A stretch of DNA of 64,000 bases from contig JAKUUR010000006.1 of the NCBI GenBank assembly GCA_022448455.1, positions 1 through 64,000 of the forward strand, in the 5' to 3' direction. The notes under the pieces were generated by a model. It did not search any database. It saw only the letters and a list, made by a program, of their open reading frames with translations, and was not told the origin of the DNA. Shown here in pieces: positions 18,558-27,878 of the stretch. How positions within the stretch are numbered: position 1 is the stretch's first letter; each line of letters opens with the position of its first letter. The DNA comes from Candidatus Thioglobus autotrophicus. GTDB taxonomy: Bacteria; Pseudomonadota; Gammaproteobacteria; PS1; Pseudothioglobaceae. The position numbers and the translations under genes are program-made.

Positions 18558-19879
18558 TGGGTCTCTCTAAACTATACATCCGCACCTTTGGGTGTCAAAT
18601 GAACGAGTACGACTCGGATAAAATGAGTGATATACTCAAACATTCTCACGGCCTCGAATTGACTGATGATGTTGACCAAGCAGACGTCCTCTTAGTAAAC
18701 ACCTGCTCGATTCGTGAAAAGGCCGAGGAAAAACTATTCCATCAACTCGGACGTTGGAAAAAATTAAAGACTACTAAACCAAACCTAGTGATTGGTGTTG
18801 GTGGCTGTGTTGCTTCTCAAGAAGGTGATTTGATACTCAAAAGAGCGCCCTACGTTGATCTGATTTTTGGCCCTCAAACCCTCCATCGATTGCCCAACAT
18901 GCTCAATGATGTTCTTGATCAAAATCAAGTAAGTATCGATATTTCTTTCCCAGAAATTGAAAAATTTGACCATCTGCCCGAGCCTCACAGTGACGGCGCC
19001 TCTGCATTCGTTACTGTGATGGAAGGCTGCAGTAAATATTGTACCTTTTGTGTTGTTCCCTATACACGAGGTGAAGAAATTTCCCGTCCCTTCAACGATG
19101 TGATTCATGAAGTAGAAGTTCTGGCAGAACAAGGTGTCAAAGAAATCAACCTTTTAGGGCAGAATGTTAACGCCTATCGGGGCCTAATGGATGATGGTGA
19201 AATCGCTGATTTAGCTCTCCTTATTGCTATCGTCGCGCAAGTAACAGGCGTAGAACGTATTCGCTATACAACCTCTCATCCTGTTGAGTTTAGTGATCGC
19301 TTAATTCAAACTTACGCCGAAGTGCCTGAGCTTGTTTCACATGTACATCTACCTGTACAGAGTGGCTCAGACAAAATACTCGGCTCAATGAAGCGAGGCC
19401 ATACAGTGATTGAATATAAATCAAAGATTCGAAAGCTTAGAGAAATTAGACCTGATATTTCTTTGTCATCAGATTTCATTATTGGCTTTCCTGGAGAGAC
19501 TGAAGAGGATTTTAATAACACAATGAAGCTTATCGATGAGATGTGCTTTGATAAATCCTTCAGTTTCATTTATTCAAAACGACCCGGAACGATTGCAGCA
19601 AGTCTTCCCGATGATGTTGATCTGACAGTCAAGAAAAAACGACTTGCCGTTATACAAGACAAACTCAATGAGAATACTGAAAAAATCTCTAGATCAATGA
19701 TCGGCAGTATCCAAAAAGTTCTTGTAGAAGGTCATTCAAAAAAAGGTAGTACTTTGTCAGGCAGAACAGAAAATATGCGTACCACCCACTTTCAGGGCAA
19801 TGAGGACTCGATTGGTCAAATAGTCTCTGTAAAAATTACCGAAGGTTTTATCAACTCTCTCCAGGGAGAGCTTATCTAA
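18557..19879 (+). CDS. miaB: tRNA-2-methylthio-N6-isopentenyladenosine37 synthase MiaB
   Basis: MiaB is a radical-SAM methylthiotransferase that modifies i6A37 of tRNAs. The 440-residue protein has the N-terminal UPF0004 domain ([36 protein letters not shown] giving the three auxiliary-cluster Cys). The radical-SAM CxxxCxxC follows in [19 protein letters not shown] (about 156-174), then a TRAM domain at the C-terminus. The substrate base is made by MiaA, encoded near 35.3 kb. In many genomes miaB-ybeZ-ybeY-lnt are consecutive; here a convergent deacetylase gene intervenes. Confidence 0.96.
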   Translation: MGLSKLYIRTFGCQMNEYDSDKMSDILKHSHGLELTDDVDQADVLLVNTCSIREKAEEKLFHQLGRWKKLKTTKPNLVIGVGGCVASQEGDLILKRAPYVDLIFGPQTLHRLPNMLNDVLDQNQVSIDISFPEIEKFDHLPEPHSDGASAFVTVMEGCSKYCTFCVVPYTRGEEISRPFNDVIHEVEVLAEQGVKEINLLGQNVNAYRGLMDDGEIADLALLIAIVAQVTGVERIRYTTSHPVEFSDRLIQTYAEVPELVSHVHLPVQSGSDKILGSMKRGHTVIEYKSKIRKLREIRPDISLSSDFIIGFPGETEEDFNNTMKLIDEMCFDKSFSFIYSKRPGTIAASLPDDVDLTVKKKRLAVIQDKLNENTEKISRSMIGSIQKVLVEGHSKKGSTLSGRTENMRTTHFQGNEDSIGQIVSVKITEGFINSLQGELI

Positions 19880-20904
19880 CTGGTTGGCCTTAACCAAAGC
19901 TTTGAATACCAGTAATATCGCCCCGCCTCCTTCGATGGCATTGTACAGTTATAACGACTCCTGCCCTTTGGCAGTGACTCTCTTGCTTGAACATTGACCT
20001 TATTAGAAGCTAGCCATATCAACTCGGGCTGATCTTGACCAGACACAAAACATGAAAATTGTTGTTTTTCGTTGTTCGTCAACTCGCGAGAAAAGGTAAG
20101 AGTTAAGGATGGTTTGAAGTTTTCAGAAATAAGTAGAGATTGCGGTTCTTCGAATTCAATTGGCATTGGCAATGTTTTTATCTTTAAAGTAAAGCTGTCC
20201 ATTTTTGCATAGGGTCCCGACATCGAAAATCTTGGTAAATTCAAAAAGTCGCTGTTTCTGCCTATGGCGCCGGAATGTTGTCCAAAACCGACATAACCAA
20301 GATCACTTATTAGACGATAAGTCTCGTCATCAAACTCGCCGTATGGGTAAGCAAAAAACTTCTCTTCAACACCTAATTCCTGTTGTATTCTTTGCTGTGC
20401 TTGAGTAATTTCACTTTGCACTACCTCAACACTCTGTTCAACCAAATGAAGATGTTTCACGCTGTGGTTATAAACATCTACAAGGTCTGACATCTCTTGG
20501 AGCTGTTGCCAAGACAACATCAGAGTATATTTCTTGTCAATGGATTCTGTAGAAACAAAGACCGACATCGGCATCTGGTATTTGACGAGTAACGGATAAG
20601 CGTTAGTGTAGAGTGACAAGAAGCCATCATCTGCAGTCAAACTGACGCATTTTCTGGGCAATATTCCTTGCATTTTGAGACCCTCGATGACTTCTCCTAA
20701 GGGGAGCACTTTATAGCCGTTCTCGTAAAGATATTCTAGGTGCTTCTCAAAGACTGCTGGAGAGGTGCTAGTAGACTGAGGCCCTTCGTCTGAAAAGCGG
20801 TGGTACAAAAGCAATACGCATTGATTATCATCTGCAATAGAAGTGTACGGCCACAATACAAATAGCAAGAAAAAGGCATTTAAGATAAATCTAACACTCT
20901 TCAT
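19876..20904 (-). CDS. Secreted polysaccharide deacetylase-family protein (NodB domain)
   Basis: This 342-residue protein has a Sec signal peptide (about 1-24, ending near SIADD) and a NodB homology domain (about 30-230). The CE4 metal motif appears as SLTADDGF (usual TFDDG, with both Asp kept) and NHSVKHLHL (HSxxH). VLLLYHRF at the domain start recalls PgaB/IcaB-type N-deacetylases. The C-terminal 100 residues look like a beta-rich add-on. A periplasmic role on an amino-sugar polymer is likely, but the substrate is unknown. It overlaps the miaB end by 4 bases and converges on it. Confidence 0.82.
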   Translation of the reverse strand: MKSVRFILNAFFLLFVLWPYTSIADDNQCVLLLYHRFSDEGPQSTSTSPAVFEKHLEYLYENGYKVLPLGEVIEGLKMQGILPRKCVSLTADDGFLSLYTNAYPLLVKYQMPMSVFVSTESIDKKYTLMLSWQQLQEMSDLVDVYNHSVKHLHLVEQSVEVVQSEITQAQQRIQQELGVEEKFFAYPYGEFDDETYRLISDLGYVGFGQHSGAIGRNSDFLNLPRFSMSGPYAKMDSFTLKIKTLPMPIEFEEPQSLLISENFKPSLTLTFSRELTNNEKQQFSCFVSGQDQPELIWLASNKVNVQARESLPKGRSRYNCTMPSKEAGRYYWYSKLWLRPTS

Positions 20905-20985
20905 GTCATCAATGTTAAATTAAATGATGAAATAAATCATGGAACTTATCAATTGTTTTCAATGTAAAGCAGTAAAATATTGACA

Positions 20986-21903
20986 ATGAAATTTACTCTC
21001 GATATTCAAAGCTCCGACCAACTAGCAAATATTTGCGGCTCCCTAGATAAAAACCTCGATAACATTTCCAAAAGCCTGAAAGTAAAAGTTTCAAACAAAG
21101 GTTCTGACTTTAATATCAAGGGTGACAATGCGCCATTAGCAATTAGTGTTTTGCAAGAACTTCTCTCATTATCAGAGAGTAAAACTATTGATTCTGGTGA
21201 TATCGACCTTTGTATTAAATCTCAAAAAAGTGGCAATGGTTCGACCAAATCAGTCACTATTAAGACAAGTCGCAAACATATTAATATTCGTAGCGCTAAC
21301 CAACAAAACTATGTCAATGCTATTATTGAAAATGATGCAGTTTTTGCCATAGGACCGGCAGGTACAGGAAAAACATATCTAGCAGTTGCAAGGGCAGTTG
21401 AAGCTTTAGAGAACTCGAATGTTAAAAGAATTATTTTGGTCAGACCTGTTGTTGAGGCAGGAGAAAAACTGGGATTTTTACCCGGTGATCTGAGTGAAAA
21501 AGTCGACCCCTATTTGCGACCTATTTATGATGCACTTTACGAGTTCGTCGGCTTTGAAAGGGTGAATAGATTAATAGAAAAACACGTCATTGAAGTTGCT
21601 CCGCTTGCATTTATGAGAGGTCGTACTTTGAATGAATGCTACATTATTCTTGATGAAGCTCAAAATACCACGATTCCTCAAATGAAAATGTTTCTGACTC
21701 GAATGGGTTTTGGCTCAAAGATGGTGATTACCGGCGATATCACACAAATAGATTTACCTAACCCTAGTCAATCTGGCCTTTTGGATGCAATGAAAATTCT
21801 TGACAGCATAGAGCAAATCACTTTTTGTGAGTTAGACTCGCAAGATATTGTCAGGCATCAGCTGGTTAAACTAATTGTAAGCGCTTACGATCAAGCACAA
21901 TGA
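20986..21903 (+). CDS. ybeZ: PhoH-like ATPase YbeZ
   Basis: This 305-residue PhoH-family P-loop protein has a KH-like N-terminal region and then Walker A GPAGTGKTYLAVA. RPVVEAGEKLGFLPGDLSEKVDPYLRP and Walker B YIILDEAQNTT follow. In gammaproteobacteria YbeZ partners the RNase YbeY in rRNA processing, but ybeY is not next to it here. A TTG at 20980 is in frame; I prefer the ATG at 20986, although neither has a strong Shine-Dalgarno. The end overlaps mnmA by 4 bases. Confidence 0.93.
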   Translation: MKFTLDIQSSDQLANICGSLDKNLDNISKSLKVKVSNKGSDFNIKGDNAPLAISVLQELLSLSESKTIDSGDIDLCIKSQKSGNGSTKSVTIKTSRKHINIRSANQQNYVNAIIENDAVFAIGPAGTGKTYLAVARAVEALENSNVKRIILVRPVVEAGEKLGFLPGDLSEKVDPYLRPIYDALYEFVGFERVNRLIEKHVIEVAPLAFMRGRTLNECYIILDEAQNTTIPQMKMFLTRMGFGSKMVITGDITQIDLPNPSQSGLLDAMKILDSIEQITFCELDSQDIVRHQLVKLIVSAYDQAQ

Positions 21904-22991
21904 ACCGCTTCGATGAAAAAATAATTGTCGGCCTGTCTGGTGGTGTTGATTCATCTGTTGCGGCACTCGTTTTGCTTGAAAAAGGATTTCATGTGGAAGC
22001 CTTGTTCATGAAAAACTGGGATGAGGATGACGATGACAAATACTGCAGTGCCGCTGAAGATTTGTCGGATGCTCAACAAGTCGCAGACAAGCTTGGAATC
22101 AAGCTTCATACGGTGAACTTTTCTCACGAATACTGGGAAGATGTTTTTGAGCACTTTCTATCTGAGCATGAAAAAGGCCGAACACCAAATCCTGATGTGT
22201 TGTGTAATCAAAGAATCAAATTTAAAGCATTTTTAGATTACGCAAAGGACTTGGGTGCCAACAAAATAGCTACTGGTCACTATGCAAGAATTATCAATAA
22301 TAATGGTCACTATCTACTGAAAGCTGGAGTTGATGGGAGTAAAGATCAAAGCTACTTTCTTCACCTACTTAACCAAGATCAACTCTCACAGAGCCTGTTT
22401 CCACTTGGAGATTTACATAAAAAACAAGTACGTGAAATCGCACTACAGAATGGCTTTGAAAACGCTGGAAAAAAGGACTCTACAGGTATATGCTTTATCG
22501 GAGAAAGGCCTTTTGCGGACTTTTTAACCACCTTTCTACCTAAACAAAAGGGCGATATTGTAGATGAGAATGGTCGCTTTATTAAACACCACCACGGTTT
22601 ACCTTTTTATACCATCGGTCAGCGCAAAGGTTTGGAGATCGGTGGAGGTTATAGCGACTCCTCTGAACCCTGGTTTGTCGCTGATAAGTTTGTCGAGTCA
22701 AATGAAATTTTAGCTGTTCAAGGAGATCATCCATTGCTTTATCACAATACACTTGTTGCAGATAGTGTCCACTGGATTGATCAGCCACCTGCTCTACCAC
22801 ACAAATGTAGTGCTAAAATACGTTATCGTCAAGCCTCTCAAGGGTGTCAGGTAATGGGAATAGATGGCGACTGTATTCAGGTTAATTTTACAGAACCTCA
22901 GAGAGCGATAACTCCTGGACAGTCAATCGTCTTCTATGACCGTGATGTTTGCTTGGGTGGAAGTGTAATCAACTCAAAGTCGAATGAATAA
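21900..22991 (+). CDS. mnmA: tRNA 2-thiouridylase MnmA
   Basis: MnmA uses ATP and persulfide sulfur to make s2U34 in tRNAs for Lys, Glu and Gln. The 363-residue protein has the PP-loop GLSGGVDSSVAALVL (about 13-27), the first catalytic Cys in NPDVLCNQRIKF (about 98-109), the second in DSTGICFIGER (about 195-205) and the C-terminal beta domains. The length is standard. It overlaps hflD by 8 bases, the common mnmA-hflD pair. Confidence 0.96.
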   Translation: MNRFDEKIIVGLSGGVDSSVAALVLLEKGFHVEALFMKNWDEDDDDKYCSAAEDLSDAQQVADKLGIKLHTVNFSHEYWEDVFEHFLSEHEKGRTPNPDVLCNQRIKFKAFLDYAKDLGANKIATGHYARIINNNGHYLLKAGVDGSKDQSYFLHLLNQDQLSQSLFPLGDLHKKQVREIALQNGFENAGKKDSTGICFIGERPFADFLTTFLPKQKGDIVDENGRFIKHHHGLPFYTIGQRKGLEIGGGYSDSSEPWFVADKFVESNEILAVQGDHPLLYHNTLVADSVHWIDQPPALPHKCSAKIRYRQASQGCQVMGIDGDCIQVNFTEPQRAITPGQSIVFYDRDVCLGGSVINSKSNE

Positions 22992-23589
22992 AGCAGCAAA
23001 ACAAACTCTAGCATTGGCAAGTATATTTCAAACAACTGCCCTGGTGCATCAACTTGCCTCTACTGGGCAATGTGATAGTCATAGTAACAAGGCAAGCCTG
23101 AATAGTATTGTCAGTCAGAGTGACGATGTCGATGAAATTTTTAGTTCGCCCGAGGATTTACGAGTCGGTTTTGAATCTCTAAAAACATTACTCGAGAAGA
23201 AGCCAATCAATATGCAAAATATCATGCTCTATTCAACAGCACTTATTAATCTTGAAAAGAAATTAATGAAAAAACCTCAATTACTAACTCAGATTTCGGC
23301 GGAAATTGATCACATTAAAAAACAAGATTTTTTTGATATTCATCACAGTAACTCAATTGCCAGACTTGCTGAACTCTATAAAAATACCTTGGGCAGCCTC
23401 AACCCAACGATTATGGTTCGAGGTGAGCAGATCTATTTAACAAACAGACATACAGCAAACCATATCAGAGCCTTGCTTTTTGCTGGCATTCGGGCAGTTT
23501 CGTTATGGAAATCACAGGGTGGCAAGACATGGCACTTGCTGCTTAACAAGAAAAAAACTCTTCGCTACGTTAACTCCTTGGGTGCATAA
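22984..23589 (+). CDS. hflD: High-frequency lysogenization protein HflD homologue
   Basis: This 201-residue all-helical protein of the HflD/YcfC family is recognisable by TLALASIFQTTALVHQLASTGQCD at the N-terminus and by IRALLFAGIRAVSLWKSQGGKTWHLL near the C-terminus. E. coli HflD is a membrane-associated peripheral protein known from lambda CII regulation; its host role is unclear. Coupling to mnmA is conserved in gammaproteobacteria. Confidence 0.9.
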   Translation: MNKAAKQTLALASIFQTTALVHQLASTGQCDSHSNKASLNSIVSQSDDVDEIFSSPEDLRVGFESLKTLLEKKPINMQNIMLYSTALINLEKKLMKKPQLLTQISAEIDHIKKQDFFDIHHSNSIARLAELYKNTLGSLNPTIMVRGEQIYLTNRHTANHIRALLFAGIRAVSLWKSQGGKTWHLLLNKKKTLRYVNSLGA

Positions 23590-23607
23590 CCAAGTGAAAA
23601 CAAATAC

Positions 23608-23636
23608 TTGCATTAATAGTACTGAGACTTTATAAT
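23608..23636 (+). promoter_or_regulatory. Sigma70-type promoter for rpsT
   Basis: TTGCAT (23608-23613) and a perfect TATAAT (23631-23636) are 17 bases apart. The predicted start, near 23643, gives a leader of about 30 bases to the rpsT ATG. Confidence 0.75.
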
Positions 23637-23673
23637 TCTGACTTTTGTAATTTAGTATTAAATTAGAGACAAT

Positions 23674-23934
23674 ATGGCCAATTCAGCAGGATCTAGAAAA
23701 CGCGCAAGACAGGCAGTAAAACGTAACAAACATAACTCTCAAATCCGAGCTAAAGTCCGTACTTTTGTGAAAAAGGTGGCTTATGCAGTTGCAGCCGGAG
23801 ACAAAAAAGAGGCTGCTAGCGGTTTTGCAGCAATGCAAAAAAACGTAGACCAGGCTGTTAGCAAAGGTTTAATCCACAAAAACCAAGCCGCTAGAAAAAA
23901 ATCTCGTCTTAGCGCTCAAATTAAAGCCCTATAA
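23674..23934 (+). CDS. rpsT: Small ribosomal subunit protein bS20
   Basis: This 86-residue, very basic helical protein binds the 5' domain of 16S rRNA. It shows the bS20 features MANSAGSRKRARQAVKRNKHNSQIRAKVRTFVKK and the C-terminal GLIHKNQAARKKSRLSAQIKAL. It is monocistronic, with its own strong promoter upstream and a terminator hairpin 73 bases downstream. Confidence 0.97.
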   Translation: MANSAGSRKRARQAVKRNKHNSQIRAKVRTFVKKVAYAVAAGDKKEAASGFAAMQKNVDQAVSKGLIHKNQAARKKSRLSAQIKAL

Positions 23935-24006
23935 ATACCCTCTCTCTATACTCTAGCTCGGCTTTTACAGGGTTAATCTTTAAATAGCAAAAATCGTTGC
24001 TATAAT

Positions 24007-24031
24007 AAAAACCCTCCAAGAGGGTTTTTTT
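24007..24031 (+). terminator. Rho-independent terminator downstream of rpsT
   Basis: ACCCTC (24011-24016) pairs with GAGGGT (24020-24025) around a CAA loop, flanked by A and T runs that extend the stem. The T tract runs to 24031. The A-run on the other side makes it usable on both strands. Confidence 0.85.
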
Positions 24032-24053
24032 ATGCATCAAATTCAGCATTATT

Positions 24054-24551
24054 ATGATTGATGAAAGTGATAAATCGTTATTTAGAAGCGCCATTAATCG
24101 GCAAATGCCTATCGATAAGGACGGTGACAAGGAAGAAGCCTATAACAACAAAAAACGTTGGAATAAGCCTTTTGAGGATTACAGCTATTTACCTAAACCC
24201 AACCTATCAGCCTCGGACTCTGTAAGCCACTCACAAGTGGGTGTATCACCAAAAACATTAAAAAAAATGAAGCAAGGCAGGATTGACTATGCACCCTTTA
24301 TAGATTTGCATGGACAAAAGATTGAGGAGGCATGTCAATCTCTTTCGAAGTTTATTCATTACCATGGCGATGAACGTTTTATCCAAATCATTCACGGGAA
24401 AGGATATAACTCTGATCAAAACCTATCTATCTTGAAATCACAAGTAGTGCACTATCTAAAGCAACACCCGCAAGTGCTTGCATTCTGTTCTTGTCCCCAA
24501 AAAATGGGCGGCACTGGAGCGGTGTTTGTTTATCTTAAAGGCAATGTTTAA
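24054..24551 (+). CDS. Smr-domain protein (SmrA/YdaL-like)
   Basis: This 165-residue protein has a charged N-terminal extension of about 75 residues and a C-terminal Smr domain (about 80-163). Diagnostic motifs are IDLHGQKIEEA (about 83-93), the IIHGKG loop (about 111-116) and GGTGAVFVYLK at the end. Smr domains are nickase or RNA endonuclease modules. Bacterial stand-alone forms such as SmrB cleave mRNA at collided ribosomes, but this shorter type is less understood. It overlaps xseA by 8 bases. Confidence 0.88.
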   Translation: MIDESDKSLFRSAINRQMPIDKDGDKEEAYNNKKRWNKPFEDYSYLPKPNLSASDSVSHSQVGVSPKTLKKMKQGRIDYAPFIDLHGQKIEEACQSLSKFIHYHGDERFIQIIHGKGYNSDQNLSILKSQVVHYLKQHPQVLAFCSCPQKMGGTGAVFVYLKGNV

Positions 24552-25809
24552 TCTCGACGAAGTCTACTCTGTTTCTGATTTTTTAAACTTATGTAGAAAT
24601 TCAGTTGAACAAAACATACCCCATTGCTGGGTCCAGGGTGAAATTTCAAATCTGTCCAGACCCTCTTCCGGACACTGGTACTTCTCACTGAAAGATTCAA
24701 AAGGGCAAATTCGATGCGCTTTTTTTCGTCTCAATCAACGTAAAGTCCAGTTCTCTCCAGAAAACGGTATGTCTGTTGTAATAAGAGGTGCACCAACCCT
24801 CTATGAACTCAGGGGAGACTTCCAGCTGATTGTGCAACAGATGGAACCTGCAGGTATAGGCAATCTACAGATTGCATTTGATCAACTAAAAAATAAACTT
24901 AAGGCTGAAGGCTTGTTTGACCCGCAAAACAAAAAAAATCTCCCTGTTTCTCCAAAAACCATCGGAGTCATCTCGTCTTCTAGCGGTGCAGTGATCCGTG
25001 ACATCATCCATGTACTAAAAACAAGATATCCATTTTCCAATATTCTTCTTTACGATACTATAGTACAAGGTGAAAATGCCTATAAAAAAATTATCAAAGC
25101 ACTCCGAATTGCAGATAAAGATAAACGCTGCGATGTTCTCATATTGGCAAGAGGTGGAGGTTCAATGGAAGATCTATGGTCCTTCAATGAAGAAGAGCTA
25201 GCGAGAGAGATTTTTACCTGTATAACACCAATTATAAGCTCTATAGGCCATGAAACAGACACTACTATTGCAGATTTTGTAGCTGACGTTAGAGCTCCAA
25301 CACCTAGTGCTGCCGCCGTCATCGCAACACCTGATCGACTTGCAATAATCAATCAGGCAACAAAACTTAGAAAACAATTGCAGGATAGTGTCAACCAATC
25401 TCTTGACAAAATAAAGCTCTCCCTTGACCTACTTCAAGTTAGAATTATTAACCCCAGTCAACAACTGCAACGAAATGCTCAGAAACTAGACGAATATGAG
25501 TTTCGACTTGTCAGGCAGATAAAAAGAGCTCATCAACTATATCGATCACAACTCCAACAACTAAAGATTCGTCTACGCAATAATGCGGAATATTTTCTTA
25601 AAGATCAGGCAAATCAATTCAGTAACAAAGTCAACCGACTTAACCTACTGTCACCTCTAAATACACTCTCTAGGGGTTACAGCATTACTCACGATAAAGA
25701 CGGGAAGGTTTTACTTTCATCTAAGAAGATTAACCTTGGAGACCTTATCAGCTCTCAACTTCATGATGGAAAAGTTACTTCAAAGGTATTAAAGAAAGAG
25801 GATAATTAG
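24544..25809 (+). CDS. xseA: Exodeoxyribonuclease VII large subunit
   Basis: XseA with XseB degrades single-stranded DNA to oligonucleotides. The 421-residue protein (ATG at 24544; the frame stays open to 24478 inside smr) has an OB-fold start (YSVSDFLNLCRN, HCWVQGEISNLSRPSSGHWYFSLKDSKGQIRCAFF), a catalytic domain with VISSSSGAVIRDI, DVLILARGGGSMEDLWSFNEEELAREI and SSIGHETDTTIADFVADVRAPTPSAAA, and a long C-terminal coiled coil ending in SRGYSITHD. xseB is not adjacent. Confidence 0.95.
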   Translation: MFNLDEVYSVSDFLNLCRNSVEQNIPHCWVQGEISNLSRPSSGHWYFSLKDSKGQIRCAFFRLNQRKVQFSPENGMSVVIRGAPTLYELRGDFQLIVQQMEPAGIGNLQIAFDQLKNKLKAEGLFDPQNKKNLPVSPKTIGVISSSSGAVIRDIIHVLKTRYPFSNILLYDTIVQGENAYKKIIKALRIADKDKRCDVLILARGGGSMEDLWSFNEEELAREIFTCITPIISSIGHETDTTIADFVADVRAPTPSAAAVIATPDRLAIINQATKLRKQLQDSVNQSLDKIKLSLDLLQVRIINPSQQLQRNAQKLDEYEFRLVRQIKRAHQLYRSQLQQLKIRLRNNAEYFLKDQANQFSNKVNRLNLLSPLNTLSRGYSITHDKDGKVLLSSKKINLGDLISSQLHDGKVTSKVLKKEDN

Positions 25810-25852
25810 TGGTCATTAATTTTGCATTATTAATGAAACTATCAAAACATAT

Positions 25853-26257
25853 ATGAAATCCAATGTTTCATTTCTACGTCGACTAGGTTCCATCATCTAC
25901 GATTTTTTTCTTGTATTTTCTTTTGTTTTTTTTATTGAAGGTGTGGTCATTATTATCAATAATAAACAAGCAATAACCAGTAGTCTATTCTTCTACCTCT
26001 TAACTTTACCCCTTATATATGTTTATTTTTCAATGTCTTGGATTAGAGGCAAACAAACGCTTGGGATGAGGGCTTGGAAATTTGAAATCATACAAAAAGA
26101 CGGCTCACATGTCACTCATAAGCAGTCACTAATTAGGTTCTTATTAGCCATCATTTCATTGCTGGGTATTGGCTTTATTTTTCAACTCTTCAACCAACAG
26201 AAGCTCCCGTTGCATGATTATTACTCAAAAACTTACCTGATATCAACCTTGAAATAA
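25853..26257 (+). CDS. RDD-family membrane protein
   Basis: This 134-residue protein has three or four hydrophobic segments (about 10-35, 45-62, 95-115). The RDD pattern is visible: an Arg-Arg-Leu start with IIYDFFLV (Asp), WIRGKQTLGMRAWKFEII (the GxxLGxR-like motif) and a C-terminal HDYYSKTYLI (Asp). The family's role is mostly unknown; some members are proposed ion exchangers. It lies between xseA and ftsB, separated by about 40 bases on each side. Confidence 0.82.
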   Translation: MKSNVSFLRRLGSIIYDFFLVFSFVFFIEGVVIIINNKQAITSSLFFYLLTLPLIYVYFSMSWIRGKQTLGMRAWKFEIIQKDGSHVTHKQSLIRFLLAIISLLGIGFIFQLFNQQKLPLHDYYSKTYLISTLK

Positions 26258-26295
26258 TATGATCAAGAATTACAAGAACGCCTGTATTTAAGTTT

Positions 26296-26655
26296 ATGCA
26301 AAATGACACTCATAAAGGCATAGTTGGTTTTGTTATTAAATACAAAATCTCGTTAATACTCATTCTAATATTGATTTCACTTGTGAAGCAAAATATATTG
26401 GTTAATGACTTTCCCAACGTCATTTTCCAAAAACAAAAAACTATTGAAGACATGGAATTAATCAATAAACAATTGCAAAACGACAATAAACAACTACAAG
26501 AGCAAATTGACGGCTACACAGAGGAAGATTTGAGCCTAATTGAATCACAGGCACGATTTAAATATGGACTCATCAAAGACGGTGAGGTGTTATATCAAAT
26601 CAACACAACTGTGGAAACTGATAATGTAGCAGATTCTAGTGAGTCTGCTTTATAA
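26296..26655 (+). CDS. ftsB: Cell-division protein FtsB
   Basis: FtsB is a bitopic divisome protein that joins FtsL and FtsQ. The 119-residue protein has a membrane helix (about 17-34), a periplasmic coiled coil (IEDMELINKQLQNDNKQLQEQIDGY, about 51-75) and the FtsB-like SLIESQARFKYGLIKDGEVLYQI. Sequence similarity is low in this family, but the order ftsB-ispD-ispF is the gammaproteobacterial standard and supports the call. Its partner FtsQ is encoded at the end of the same gene run. Confidence 0.85.
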   Translation: MQNDTHKGIVGFVIKYKISLILILILISLVKQNILVNDFPNVIFQKQKTIEDMELINKQLQNDNKQLQEQIDGYTEEDLSLIESQARFKYGLIKDGEVLYQINTTVETDNVADSSESAL

Positions 26656-26700
26656 TAAAGACCATTAATTTCTTACTCCTAAAAGGATTTCGTAGCTGTC

Positions 26701-27399
26701 ATGCATGATGATAATTGTTTCTTAATCATTCCAGCCAGTGGCACAGGTTCGCGCATGAATACAGACATTCCTAAACAATATCTAAAGCTTGAGAACGGCT
26801 CAACCCTACTAGATCAAAGCCTAGAAACTCTTTTAGATATGGATCAGATATCTGGCTGTGTTATCGCCATTTCAGATAATGATGAGTATTTTATGACTTC
26901 ACCTTATTACTCCCACCCAAAATTGCTTGCCACTGCAAAGGGAGGTCGAGAACGCTTTCACTCTGTATTAAATGCCCTTAGCACTTTAATTGAATTTGCA
27001 AAAGATGATGATTGGGTGCTCGTACATGATGCGGTACGACCCTGTATAAAAAAAGAAGACGTAGAAAGATTAATAAGTGAACTCCAAAACCACCCTATTG
27101 GCGGTATTCTTGCCGTAGAAGCTGTTGACACATTAAAAAAAGTGGGCAATGAGGACGTTGTAAGAACAATTGAACGAAACAAATTGTATCAAGCTCAAAC
27201 CCCTCAAATGTTCCGAATTGGGCTCCTCAAGACAGCCCTGGAGAAGGTGGTCGAAGATAACGATCACATTACAGATGAGGCAGAGGCGATTGAACGTTTA
27301 GGGCATTCCATAAAGATTGTATTAAGCTCTAAAAGCAACATTAAAATTACCCACTCAGACGACCTTAAATTAGCCAATTATTACTTAAATAAATCATGA
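26701..27399 (+). CDS. ispD: 2-C-methyl-D-erythritol 4-phosphate cytidylyltransferase IspD
   Basis: IspD makes CDP-ME in the MEP isoprenoid pathway. The 232-residue protein has the nucleotide-binding start IIPASGTGSRMNTDIPKQYLKL (about 8-29) and the substrate stretches GGRERFHSVLNAL and WVLVHDAVRPCI. QAQTPQMFR and the ITDEAEAIE segment close the active site. It overlaps ispF by 4 bases. Confidence 0.96.
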   Translation: MHDDNCFLIIPASGTGSRMNTDIPKQYLKLENGSTLLDQSLETLLDMDQISGCVIAISDNDEYFMTSPYYSHPKLLATAKGGRERFHSVLNALSTLIEFAKDDDWVLVHDAVRPCIKKEDVERLISELQNHPIGGILAVEAVDTLKKVGNEDVVRTIERNKLYQAQTPQMFRIGLLKTALEKVVEDNDHITDEAEAIERLGHSIKIVLSSKSNIKITHSDDLKLANYYLNKS

Positions 27400-27878
27400 C
27401 AGCAAAAACCGGCATCGGACAAGACTCTCACGCATTTGAAGAGGCACCAGGAAAACCTTTAATATTGGCTGGCATCAAGCTTGACTATCCTATAGGACTC
27501 AAAGGTAATAGTGATGCCGATGTGGTATTGCATTCGATAACCAATGCCATTTCGAGTATTACAGGTAGTAATATACTTGGCTCGGTCGCCGATCAACTTT
27601 GTCAAGAAGGTGTGACTGATAGCAGCAACTTTTTAAAGCTAGCACTTGATGATTTAGGAGATTGGAAAATTAGCCACATAGCAATTGCTATCGAATGTTT
27701 AAAACCGAAAATTTCACCCCAAATTGATTCAATGAAAAAAAGCATTGCCAAACTATGTCATATCAATAAAACCGATGTAGGCATCACTGCAACAACTGGT
27801 GAAGCTTTGACGGCATTTGGCAAGGGAGAGGGAATTCAAGCAATAACCATCGTAACCGTTAATAAAACATGGCCCTAG
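27396..27878 (+). CDS. ispF: 2-C-methyl-D-erythritol 2,4-cyclodiphosphate synthase IspF
   Basis: IspF cyclises CDP-ME-2P with release of CMP. The 160-residue trimeric enzyme has the zinc-site DSHAF (GIGQDSHAFE) and HSITNA. The second substrate region reads NSDADVVLHSITNAI, and the C-terminal ATTGEALTAFGKGEGIQAITI matches the family. Some core positions differ from E. coli (GSVADQ in place of the more common GDIGxHF), which is worth a structural check but not evidence of loss. It overlaps murC by 10 bases. Confidence 0.9.
   Translation: MTAKTGIGQDSHAFEEAPGKPLILAGIKLDYPIGLKGNSDADVVLHSITNAISSITGSNILGSVADQLCQEGVTDSSNFLKLALDDLGDWKISHIAIAIECLKPKISPQIDSMKKSIAKLCHINKTDVGITATTGEALTAFGKGEGIQAITIVTVNKTWP

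Noticed and set aside
24478..24543. Longer N-terminus for xseA
   Set aside because: It lies wholly inside the smr gene; the ATG at 24544 gives the standard XseA start.
25813..25836. Terminator after xseA
   Set aside because: An 8-base inverted repeat is present but AT-only and lacks a T-run, so it is unlikely to terminate.
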